A stretch of DNA of 64,000 nucleotides from Struthidea cinerea (taxonomy: Eukaryota; Chordata; Aves; Passeriformes; Corcoracidae). The notes below the pieces were generated by a model. That model ran no database searches, had not been told where the DNA came from, and saw only the letters and a list, made by a program, of their open reading frames with translations. A program made the position numbers and the translations under genes. Positions 25,501 through 37,800 of the stretch are shown here, in pieces (position 1 is the stretch's first letter; every line of letters starts with the position of its first letter). Location of the stretch: NCBI GenBank assembly GCA_013397865.1, contig VZTI01000628.1:1-64000 (forward strand). Direction: 5' to 3'.

Positions 25501-25673
25501 TTGAGAGAGCTATGTTTCTCCCCATAAAGCAAGAAAGAACTGGATACCGGTCCTGTCTGAAAGAGAGGAGGTTTCTGGGTGCTAATAATGAATGACTGAA
25601 AGAAAATTTAATGAAGCTCCACCTTTCAGGGACCCTGCCATCAATGTTTTGTTCTCATGCCAAACTCCTGGAC
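16522..25673. other. Intergenic region between MUC2 and ovomucin
   Basis: About 9.1 kb. On either strand I see no reading frame with recognisable domains and no set of spliceable exons. Visible items are a perfect 9-bp inverted repeat at 18768-18792, an antisense open frame at 24169-24600 in a more GC-rich patch, and a palindromic element at 25491-25511 close to the ovomucin promoter. The region could hold regulatory elements for either mucin. None can be named from sequence alone. Confidence 0.6.
25491..25511. promoter_or_regulatory. Short inverted repeat upstream of the ovomucin promoter
   Basis: AGCTCTCT (25491-25498) and its exact reverse complement AGAGAGCT (25504-25511) are separated by 5 bp, about 163 bp upstream of the TATA box. 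Its location makes a protein-binding site conceivable. It does not match a steroid-receptor palindrome. An 8-bp inverted repeat can also arise by chance. Confidence 0.25.
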
Positions 25674-25680
25674 TATAAAA
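25674..25680 (+). promoter_or_regulatory. Ovomucin TATA box (TATAAAA)
   Basis: TATAAAA lies 73 bp upstream of the start codon at 25747. Transcription would then begin about 25700-25710, giving a 5' UTR of about 40 nt. A hexamer TGTTCT at 25650-25655, 19 bp upstream, matches a progesterone/glucocorticoid-receptor half-site, and the chicken gene is expressed in the hormone-driven oviduct. A single half-site is weak evidence. Confidence 0.65.
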
Positions 25681-25746
25681 ATCTGCCTATAAGCCAAGAA
25701 AAAACACTTCCCTGAAAGGATTTTCAAGTTACGACTTCATGGCAAG

Positions 25747-25828
25747 ATGGAAATAAAAACCGGGAGATCATTTTGGATCTTCTGCCTAATTTGGAGTTTT
25801 TGCAAGGGCAAAGAACCAGTTCAGATAG
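25747..25828 (+). CDS. MUC5B: Ovomucin exon 1: start codon and signal peptide
   Basis: ATG at 25747 in the context GCAAGATGG is the first ATG after the expected transcription start. It opens MEIKTGRSFWIFCLIWSFC, with a basic n-region and an aromatic/hydrophobic core; cleavage is likely near residue 21. The donor is ATAG|GTAAGA (phase 1). The next exon starts at 27460. The 1.6-kb intron 1 shows no other gene. Confidence 0.92.
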
Positions 25829-28800
25829 GTAAGAAAAGAATCTAATTCTTGCATTACTCGCTCTCGTATCACTCTCCATAGGTGAGAAATAGAGTTGACA
25901 AATGAAAATGTGTAACATATTCATGTAAGGGCTGTAGACATGCCAGATACTGTTAAACATTGTACATTTTTATCCTTATTGTCAACCATTTAAGTATTTT
26001 ACTTTTTTTCTTTCATTACTAGGTAGTGTATCAACTGTTTTATGTCCTAAGTGACTAATCTTAAAGAGGAGACCCTCTGAGTGCAGTTTGCACCAAACAA
26101 ACAAAACAAAAAAATGATGACACCCTTTTCAACACATTTCACACATATTCTTCATAGAAGAAGTACTTACCATATCACCAGCTAGGCTTGATTGACCAGT
26201 ATGAAATGCTGCATTAGCAGTAATCACATTTTTTGTGATCTGCTGCACTGCTACCTCCTGGTTTGATTTTTAATGTCTTACACTTTTCCCAACTGCTTAA
26301 TACACAAACCGTTGATGTGCCAGTTATTGCTGCCTTCGTAATTCCAGCAATTTCACTTCCATAATAGCCAAACTTTCTCACTTGCCCTCTCTACTGTGTA
26401 GAAAAGTGCTAAATTGCCCTACTCCAGTGCTGCAACCACCTATGACAACAGCTTTAAAAAGCTATTTCTGCAAGGATTTACTGGGCACTTGAGTTTGGGC
26501 TGCACATTTATAACATAAGGATCTGAATTTCTCAGTTCTCCCCTGCTGATTCTTAGGCAGGAATATTTAATAATATTTTAATGTTCACTGAGTAAATTAA
26601 TAACTGGTTTTGATTTGATATGTGATGGATGTTGCTATGTTGATATTCCTAAACATGCTACCTGAACAACACAAAGAAATGTGCCCATTTTCGTTTGTCA
26701 TTATTTCAGATGGGCCTAGAAGAAATGTTAAAAGCATTTTGTAGCAAGCATATATAATTTAATTCAAGGTGATTCGTGTTTTCTTTGTGAAGCTCAGTGG
26801 TGTGAAAACTGCTTTCTGAAGTAATGTCTTATATGCACTTAGAGTATGTATACCTTTGACAGAAGTACAAAACTCGAGTTTTGGTTGAGAAGGAAAACCA
26901 AGTATCTCTTAGCCAACAGCTGAAGCTGGTAGCAGCCTCAACCACTGAGATTAGCAGCTGCCACTTTGCTCTAAAGTCATGCAACCTGTGATTTCTCCTG
27001 CAAAGGACTCAATACAAGACTTTGGACCAAAGTCTTGCCTGAGTTAAATGAGATTTAGACATCCAGAATGGGATTCTCCTCACTTCACTTTAGATATCTA
27101 CAGTGTAAATATGTCTACAGCATAAACATAGACACAGCCTTTCTAGACAACAGAGATGCATGTGCTTTTCAGCATCTTCTTGCTAGGCAGATACGTAAGA
27201 TGAGAAAGCTGAACCTCTTCTGCTTCTCACTGTTAACTTCAAAGGAGACTGGGCTAAGCTGCTCACATAGCAGGTATCTCTGGACTTCAAAAGTCATGGA
27301 CTTCAAAAGTTCAGTGAGATGAAACTTCTTCCCACAGGCTAGTATCTTCCAGGAGTTATCATTTTTGCCTTTGCCCCTTTAATGTTTTTCAACAAAAAAA
27401 GGGTAAGCACCTCATATGAGGTGAATTTCTAAGCTCCCCTACTATGATTTTTCCTTTAGTCCAGGTCTCTGCTGTCAGTAGGAGTGAATGTGCCACGTGG
27501 GGGAATTTCCACTTCCATACATTTGACCATGTAAAGTTTACTTTTCCTGGAACCTGCACGTACGTTTTCGCTTCGCACTGCAATGACAGCTACCAGGACT
27601 TTAACATTCAGATCAGGCGCAGTGCCAAGAACGGCTTCCTGATCTACTTCACTGTCACCATCGACGGAGTGGTCCTGGAGGTGAAGGAGACGGGAATCAC
27701 AGTGAACGGGAAGAAGTGAGTAAAGACCGTACTGTTGTTTTGTGCTGCATTTTTATCGCTACGTGTTGAGTGCTCTGGCTGCAAAGCAGTGGCTGTGTAT
27801 GAGATGTTCATAGCTCTTTGAACAGGGTATTATGAAGAGTCCCCCCCATAGTGGTGGAGGAGGCAAGAAGCATTTAAACTAAACTACATCTTCCAGGGAC
27901 CAACACCAACAAGTTAAGCAGAGGGCAATGTGTATGCTATGAAAACAGAAGGTATTTTAAGGTTTCCTTGATGTCGCTTTGATTTAAGAGGGAAGGATGT
28001 AAGAAAGTACATAAACCCCAACACTTTATTTATAAAAAGTTTAGATTTTTTAGAAGCTCAGTGGTTTTTCTTTTTCTCAAAACATTATTTCTGTGGTACT
28101 AACCCTACTGTTTTATGTTGCTGTTCAGGAACAGATGGTTCTTTTAGGAATAGTTTTCTGTTTCCAGATTGATTAGTCTAGAAAATTGCACTGCTTTGCA
28201 GATCACAACTTGCCCTGGGATCTTCTTATAAAAAAAGGCAGAATTTTTAGAAGTCAAAATCCACACCTTTAATTCCAATTACAAATGAACCACAAAGGAA
28301 ACTGCAAAGAGAAGGGTAAAAATATTTCATAAATAAAAATCATACGCAACAATAGCTGAAAGTTGGGCACGATGTTGAGGGCAGTCCTCATGAGAATTGC
28401 AGAGTCCTGCTCCTAGCATATAATTATGAAGGGCCTAGGCAACATTCGGCTCTGAGAAAACCCTTCATGATCTTGTTGGAGAGAAAATTGCAACCATATG
28501 GGCTGTCTTGACAGCCTTCTAGAAACAACCAAATATAGAATAGCACCACTCTGTGTAATTATAGCACCAAAGCCCATATGTTGTTCCTAAATCAAAGGGG
28601 CAAGAAATCTCCTATCTTCTAGCCATTTTCTGAATTTCTAAGTTTTTAGGCTGTTGCAAAATGAACAGTAATTGTCTTGGTAAGATGGAAAAGTAATGTA
28701 GGTCTGAGTTGCATCAGTACACGAGTAACAGAACAGAGCTGTTTGTGAATCCCAAATGTCAAGGAAGTCCTGGAAGGATGATGATAACCTGCAGTGTCCT

Positions 28801-31800
28801 CATGTGGAGGGCCATTTTCCCAATATTGGCATCTTGCTCTTTATAAACTTTTGGTTTAGGTCCTTGGGTTTGGCTGCTTTCTATCAGTCGAGCAGCTGAT
28901 GTAGTATTGACAAGAGACAAAATACGTTGTGTTGTGGGTTAAGGTTGGTAAAAGGTCACAGTGGACAACGTAATGCATTATGTAGATGAAGGCTGACCTT
29001 GCAAAGAGTGTTCCCATGTCTTAGTTCCTTTTAACTCTAGTTTTCCTTCCTATATGTCTGGATTTCCTCACTCTTTTTTTCACTGCAATCTGTTTTGTTC
29101 CCTTGAATTTCCAGGATCGCCATGCCTTTCAGCTTGAAGAGCATCCTGATTGAGGACACCTGTACTTATTTCCAAGTCACTTCGAAGCTGGGCCTGACAC
29201 TCAAGTGGAACTGGGCTGACACTCTCCTAGTATGAACAGCCAGTTAGTTATTTTCCTCCTGGTGAACCTCATCAGTGATGAAAAGCAGGGCTGGATGCAG
29301 GCACTGTGTTGATATATGAAATTGTGGGAGGGAGGCATCACTCTATCCATAAACTGATAGACAAATACCAAGCTAGGTAATAGTTTAATGAGGCAGGGAC
29401 ATGGGGGCAAAACCCCATGGCATTTCCAGCTAATTTTTTGTGACAAAACCTGGGTATAACACACCTGCAGTTAGCTCCCTGGTCCATGGGGCACCAGCAG
29501 CAACACAGCCCTCCAGCTCTGACTTGCTACTCTGTCTTGTGCACATCTTGTGTGGGACACTAATCTTTTGTGACCAATTCAGATCTTGGCCTCTTTCATT
29601 CCAAAGCCGTGCTATGTAGGAATTCTCCTCTAAACACCTATCCTGCAATATCCTGTTCTGCAACAGTGTATTTACACTTTTGTGTGTGAACACTTATCTT
29701 TCACAATCAGGACTGAGATTAACTAAATGCAAGTTGTGTGTCATGTTTTGCCATTCAGAGAGATAGAGAGAGGGTAAAAGGTGAATAGAGAGAAAAAAAT
29801 ATCAGGAAGTAATCATGTGATATTGAAATTCTGATTTATTGAAATATTTGCTTCCTCTCTTCCTGTACACTAATTAATACCTAAAGTATTAGAGGCAGTA
29901 CCTGTACATTATTGTAGAGTGGACAGAACTGTAGGAAAAGCACTGCCTTTTTTTAGTGGACCTGAGTGGCACCAATACTGTCCCCCAAGCATGTGGGAGT
30001 GATAAGGTGCAATAGTTTTATCTAGCAATGCAATAGTGTGCTAACCTGGCTGTTTATTTCCACTAAGTATGGACAAAACAAATAATGCTGGGCAGACTCA
30101 CCCCTAGAAGAGCTATACAATTTTCCATTCACCCTATGGACTAGAAAACCCATTAGATAATGCTAAAAGTTAACCAGAAGCTGCTTCTTTACAGCATCCA
30201 GCGTTAGAGCACAGTTATCTGACCTGCCCAGAGAGGAGCTGTGGTACCCTGCAAGATGTACCAAATGTCCATATACCAGTGTCTCTGTACTGGAACACAC
30301 CAGTCCAGGGCTTAATCCAGTATTCAACATGCTTCAGTTACCTCTTTAGTGGGTAGGAGTGACAATTGCTGGAGGATTATCTTCCCATTTGAATTCAATC
30401 TGTCTGCAGATAAATTTTATGAGAGATTTGTAGCAGAAAAGGAGACTGCTACAAAGTGGGAATGAGCACTTCTGCCACTGTGCTTTCCTGCTGTGAATCA
30501 CTTTGTAGTAAGTGCTGCTGATGTGGGGAAAAGCCTTTAAACTCGGTGTTTCCTCTTTCGTAGCTGGACCTGGAAGAAACATATAAAGAGAAAATATGTG
30601 GTCTATGCGGGAACTATGATGGCAATGAGAAGAATGATTTGATTTTGGATGGTAGGTCATAAATACAGCATATTCCACCCACAACAGACTCCTTATACAT
30701 GACATGAAACTTGGTATCTGTTTCCTCTGAGCAGGGTTTCAGATCTCCTGACAGGCACATGAACATTTCCATATACAGCAGATGTATTTTAAGAGATTCT
30801 GGGATTATTTGGGATCTTCTGATCTTTTCATATTTGTAAGAGCCTCCAACCTCTTTGACCCAAATTAATTGCTTGGCTATCGTGCAGCAACATTGACAAA
30901 CTCCCCACTGACAATAACATACTTTAAGGAAATGCATGCGTGCATTTTCTGTTCTTCCATTTTAATAATTCTCTGTGTGATTATTTTTGCCTCTATAATG
31001 AAATGAAAGCATCAGAGAAAACACAAAGTATCTTTGAAGAAACTGTGGTGCCATCCACTGACACCTTCAGATATTGCAAATAGCTAAGGCAGCAGGTTGT
31101 ATGGGTGGAAAGAAACCTTCATCCTGGGATATCAGCTGCAGGACTTAAGCCAAAGTTATAACAGCATCCCATTATGTAATACCTGTATGACTATTATACA
31201 TGCAAACAGAAAACTCTGTAAGATCAAACACACTCATAACAAAGAGAAGTCTTTGGAAATTATGAGAAGCAACAGAAAGGTCAAGAGTCTTGTGTGATTT
31301 TAAATGCCCACACTGACAGCAGGCCTTGATACAAGTGTGCCAGATTCCTGACTCTAGCTCAACAGAATCAGGCTGTCATCCTCTATACTATGGATGCTGG
31401 TTAAATTTGGGCATTTAATGAAGTGCATACTGCCTTTGAGCCCAGAGTAAGTGCAGTTTTATAGCCCATTAACTGATCTAAAGAATTGCAGGAAGTTACT
31501 GAGATGCATCTGGGGATTTTTGCAGGGTATAAAATGCATCCGAGACAGTTCGGGAACTTCCACAAAGTAGAGGATCCATCACAAAAGTGTGCTGATGTGA
31601 GCCCAGATGACCACACTGGAAGACATCCCAGGAGGAAAGACAATAGATGCAGCATATATGTAAGTGTGTGGGACCAAGAAGTACAAGCCCGCCCGACCTA
31701 CAGTGTTGAAGAGACTGTTAAGTCTTAATAACAGAGCATGCATGAAACTGAATTTTTCACAACTCTGCACATGAATTTGAGCAAAATTATGATCTTACAG

Positions 31801-34800
31801 CTGAAAGAATATCCTATTACAGTGTTAAACAAATAGATAGTGGGAAAATGCCCAATTGAATGACAGCTTCCATCCAAGGCAAAGGACCTCATGGCAGAAA
31901 GTTAGATTGGATAATCTCCTGAGATCCCTTTCAACCTGAATTATTCTGTGACCCTGGAATTGTGTCATCAAGACTTGGGGTGTATATTCAAAAACCTAAA
32001 AGGTGGTAAAATGTCAAGTATTGCTTTTCTTTCCCTTTTTTTAACAGAAAAAACAATGCAAGAAACTTATGTCCCGTTTTGGAAACTGCCCCAGAGTGGT
32101 TGCCTTTGATGACTACATAGAGACCTGTGCTGAGGATATGTGCCACTGTGCAGTTAATTCTTCTCACTCTGATTTGGTTTCCAGCTGCATATGCAGCACT
32201 TTAAACCAGTACTCTCGAGACTGCGTCCTGAGGAAGGGAGACCCTGGGGAATGGAGGACCAAAGAACTCTGCTGTAAGTAGCTGCTGCTCTGGAGATTTC
32301 TTTCAGGTTAGACATTTACACAAGTATTCTGATCCCAGCAGAGCAAAGCTAGGAGCTCTAGTAACTACCTTGAATCAATCCGTGAAAGTACTTTGACAGA
32401 GACATTGTTAATGGAAAGGCTTCAATTTAACTTGATTTTGCTCCTTAAATTAGAACTATACCTTGATATTGCCAACCTTCTTCTTACAACTAGATTTTCT
32501 CCAGTTCTTTTTTTTTTTTTTTTAATTTACCTTGCACAGAACCTTGTTTCAACATGTTGACAGCTAGACAGAAGTAGTTATTGAGAAGTGCAATATGTTT
32601 GTACTTACATCACCCTGTGTTTTCATACTCAGTAGTCCAGTTACTGAGCAGGAACTCTCTGTAAATCCAGGGGGAAGGCTACAGGTAGTTCACCCAAACT
32701 GCGGGTGTGGATTGGGATAGCAAATTAATGCCAGAAGGACTGATGCTTCAGGCAAAAATAAACTGTTATGACGCCCTAAATGATTCTGGTGTCCTTTGCT
32801 TATATTATGACTTCAGCCACCCTTGAGCTAATAATGTGAAATAGCTCATATTTCCCAGCAGCACAGTTTTGTCCAAAAGATAAAGTAAAAGTGGCCATAA
32901 AAAGTTCCTTTAAGAGGTTAAACAAACATGACATATCTACATAGAATGGCTTGCAAACAAGATATGGAGGAAAGGAGGAAGATGGAGTTGGGTAGTGACA
33001 CAACAATGTGAGAGATCTTATAAATACATCATTAACATACTCCATTTTGGTTTGGTCTTGCAGATCAGGAATGCCCAAACAACATGGAGTACATGGAATG
33101 TGGAAACTCCTGTGCTGACACATGTGCAGATCCAGAAAGGAGCAAGATTTGTAAAGCCCCATGTACAGATGGCTGTTTCTGTCCTCCGGGTAAGGCAGCT
33201 CACTTCTGCCCATGATCTCACACATCAAGGGACAAAAAGGGAGATTGTTCCCTTTCTTTACCATTTTGCACAACAAATAAACTGTTTCTTCTAGCATAAT
33301 TCAACAACATTCTTCTTGGAAGAGCCAGGTCTCTAAAGATTCAAGATCCTGACACTGGAGGAGGAGAGGGAAAGACTTCTAAGGACTAGACAGGAAAAAT
33401 ATGGTGCAGATGTGGAAAGAGAAGAGGTGTTCTCTAGACACCTCTAGTAAGAATGCAGATGAAGTTGTCTGGTGAGAGGCCTACCTGCTATGACACTAAA
33501 TCTTGCTGTAGTTTAAGTGACACAAAACATAAATGCATTTCAAGGTATGTGCATGTATAAATTTGCACATGAAATAGTCTAAGATGAGGTTCTGATTTCT
33601 GCTAGGTTCACTGTTAGAAAAGGATGGAAACTGGCTCACACCCTTGCAATCTGGCACTTGATAATCCTGCTCACAGTGAAAAATTTCATAATAGGAAATG
33701 TTGAGTTTTGCATTGATTTCATTTGAACTCTTTTTAAGAAATATTTCCCATCCATTAACATCTGAAAGGGCCTAGTGTGGTGTTTTCCTTTAAAAGTGTC
33801 CCATTCATTTTAAGAAAGGCTGCATATTCCGGAGTTTTTTCCTTACTCTAATCTTCCTTGATGGTGTTTCCCAGACTCACCAAAGGAATATTAACTCGCC
33901 AATGTGTCTGAACAGGAACAATCCTTGATGACCTCAGCAGCAAGAAATGCATCCCCAGAGACAGCTGCCCCTGTACATTTCAAGGCAAAGTCTACTCATC
34001 TGGAGGAACTTATTCCACTCCCTGTCAGAACTGGTACTGTTGTGGTCTTGATTGCACTAACAAGGCAGAAGCATGTATTTCAAAACATTGATGAGTTGCA
34101 TTCTGTACTTTCCTCCTTTTTCTTTTTTTTAATCTCTTCCTGACATTTGTCTTAAATAACTATTCAAAATCTTGCTCTGAATTTCAACAGTGTAGGAAAA
34201 CTTAAAGGTATTCCTCAACCACACATAGTTATTACCCACCCTCACTTGAAACTGCTTGTGAAAACTGAGCTCAGCATTTCAGAATGTAGAAAAATGAGAC
34301 TCTTCAGTGATTAATTCAGAGACTTGGGCCACTAGAGTGAGGTGAGAAGTCCTACCATGTTAATAAGTGGCACTTCCAACATCTGGATCTCCACAAGGCT
34401 GTTTAAAGGCCAGATCTCAGAAGTCCTGATCTTTGAGAATGATTTGATTTAGAAAAAAACCTGGCAGCTTGAACCCATCTCCATTCTGCACTAGTGAAAG
34501 GTGGTAAGACCTTAGGTATATTACTCTCAAAACAGTTCTATTTCTTACTTTGTATATGTTACCTGAGCTCCTGTGACACAACATCATTTTTTGACCATCC
34601 GTTAAAGCTTTACTATAGGGAGGAATGAAATGTGGTATGGTGCATGGCCAAACGTTCTGCAAATCCCTTTGGATTAATACGTCCTGCATTTTGAGGAAAT
34701 GCTCCTCAAATCCCAGAAATTTTGAGTAATTGAACTTAATGGGCTTTGGGTGGTTCCCGTCTTGCCACGTCCTCACTTACACATCTCGAAGCCCAAGCCT

Positions 34801-37800
34801 ACATAGCTGGGCTGTTTTCTTCTTGTGTGCACAGGTGTGAGAATTGCTCACTATCCCAGGTCCTCCACAATTAGCTGCTGAACAGTTGCATCAGTAGCAC
34901 AAGATGTTGCAAGATCCTGCTTGAAGGGGTTCTATCTTTCTTTAAAAAGTCAAGTAAACAATTTAGGCCCTGAAAACCATTTCTTGCTTTCCCATCCCAG
35001 TGGGTCTCTGAGGGAGCCAGCTCAAAGCCCAGTGCAGCTAACTTTCTCACTGAGATGAATTCAACCGTCACACTTTAAGGGCCTAATATAAAGGCTTCCA
35101 CTCACAGGGTTTTAATAAAAAGCCAAGATAATGAGCTAAAAAGACAAAGAGGCTGCATCTGTGCAGATTCAAATGATGTATCACCTTTGCTCCCTTGAAC
35201 CTATGTTTATTCTAACTGCTGCTTTTTGGGTTTTGCACAGTACGTGCAAAGGAGGCCACTGGAGCTGTATCTCTCTGCCCTGCTCTGGAAGTTGCCACAT
35301 AGATGGAGGATTCCATATAACAACATTCGATAACAAAAGATTCAATTTTCATGGCAACTGTCATTATGTCTTAGCTAAGGTATGAGCAACTTCTCTTTTC
35401 ACTCCTAAATCTCCTGAGTAACATGAGGCGTTAAACTATGCTGGAGCTTTGTATGACTTAATTAAATGGCACCAATCCAGCAAAGCACTTCAACACATGC
35501 TCAGTCTTAAACCCATAAATTTTTGAATTTGAAATGGATTGCAAGTCAATTGCTAACGCTTAGCTTCAAAGTTTTGCAGCTTCAACATAGTTGTACTTTT
35601 TTATTTTTTAATTAAATAATGTTCTTAATGGATGTATTAGCGTTGATTCAAGCATTTCTTCTGAAGTTTTCTTCACATGTGCCTGTCAGAAGGAAGTGGA
35701 TGAGCCAAAATTTCCGCAAAAAAATTGAATTCCCTGTGAATGCTTGCAAATGAAATCCACACAGGCTGATAGCGAGGAAGCAGAGTGCAAAGGAAAATTA
35801 GTGAAAATTATTCATTTTGGCAATGAAATTAACAGTTTGCAGTTAGAGATCAAATAGCCCAGTTCTTTCATTACTCCATCTTAGCCTTTCTGTGATACCT
35901 TTTTCTCTTCTAGCTCCCATCCTGCAATATGCTAACAATGTCTGCACATACCTTTTTCATGTCTTCTCAGAACACTGATGACACAGTTGTGGTGATTGGG
36001 GAGATCATTCAGTGTGGGACCTCAAGGACAATGACTTGCCTAAAGAATGTATTGGTCACGCTAGGAAGAACTGTGAGTAACTGAGTTTAATTAGTGATAC
36101 ATAGTAGGTCACTTCTATTTTCTCTACATTCCTGTATGGTGTCTGGACACTGAGTTACATTAACCCCAGAGGTGATGAGGTTTTGAAGACATTACTCCTT
36201 AATGCTTAATGAAGCTTGTCAGGTTGCTCTTGTCTGTCTCACATCGTATGCATTCACTACTGTGGGCTTTTTTCCTTTTCCCTGCAGACTATAAAAATAT
36301 GTTCCTGTGGAAATATCTACATGAACAATTTCATTGTGAAGCTGCCTGTAAGCAAAGGTAAATGCCCTTCTTCACACCTTCCACAGTGTAGCATACATCT
36401 ATTTGCAGAGGGATTTCCTCTCCTTTCTCTGAAAAGAACATGACCCTACTCATTTTTAGGTGGATAGTAGGTCTGGGATTCCATGGGAATCCCTGTGTTC
36501 CTGGATGCACTGGCAAATGGAAGTTCCTGTTTATTCAGCTTCATAAAGATTTGCAAGTGCATACAACATTTTTTCTTTTTGTCTTTCTTCTTTAGATGGC
36601 ATCACCATCTTCAGACAATCTACATTTTTCATCAAAATCTTGAGCTCAGCTGGAGTGCAGATTCGAGTGCAAATGAAACCTGTAATGCAGCTCTCCATAA
36701 CAGTCGATCATTCTTTTCAGAATCGCACATCTGGTAGGACACATAAGGCTAAACCCTTCAATGTGCTGAAGAAAATCTCTGTGATGTTCAGTGTGTGCAG
36801 TTCTTTTAGACTCCATCTGTTTAAACAGGCCTTCATCAGAGACTCGTGAAATGCAGACTATGTTCTTGGTTTTGCCACCAATCTCCTGTTTACACCATTT
36901 AAGATTTTGTGCTTCTGCTTCCTATCTGCGCAATGGATTACACCCTGCCTCTCTGACCCATTTTGTTTTTCTTTTGCCATTTCCTTTGCTTTTAAGCCTT
37001 TGGGGAAGATATTCTCTGTCTGCCAGTGTTTACTGAAGCACATTTAAGCAGTTCCAATCCTTGTGCTGTCACTAAGTGCTACTGTAATGCAGAAAAATAA
37101 TAATTACACTAAACACAGGGTCCTTTCTGATTTGTGGGAACATCAGGAAGTCTCTGAAGGAAAATGGGTTTCTCTCAGGCAAGGTGCATTATAGATCTAA
37201 GAGTGTTCATCTAGAAGCCATTCCTTTTTTCATGCATCTAGCAATTTCTTCTTTTCTTTTGCCTTTTTTTTTTGCCTCCCACACAAGGTCTTTGTGGCAA
37301 TTTCAATAACATCCAGACTGATGACTTCAGAACAGTCACTGGAGCAGTGGAAGATTCAGCTTCTGCTTTTGGTAACTCGTGGAAAACTAGAGCCAGCTGT
37401 TTTGATGTAGAGGACAGCTTTGAAGATCCTTGTTCAAACAGCGTGGATAAAGGTACCAGGCTTTTCATCCTTGTTTTATCAGTGCGAAATAATTTTCACA
37501 TGATGGATAATCAAAAAAGCTTTAGAAATCTCATAAACATCAAAACACTCTGCCTTTGAGGCTATTGCTAGAGAGAAAACATTGTGTTTTGAAGGTCTTT
37601 AAGAGGATAGCTTTGCTTTCAAAACAAAAAGACAGCACTACTGGAGAAAGAGCGAACACATTCACTGATGACTTGAAAAGCACACACAGCATCAATGAGA
37701 GAAATTTCAGGCAGAGCATATTTGGCTGCCAACATTTGGGCAAGTTCTTCATCCAGTCTAGGTTTCTACAGCTGTGCTGAAGTCCAAAGGAAGAAGTTAT

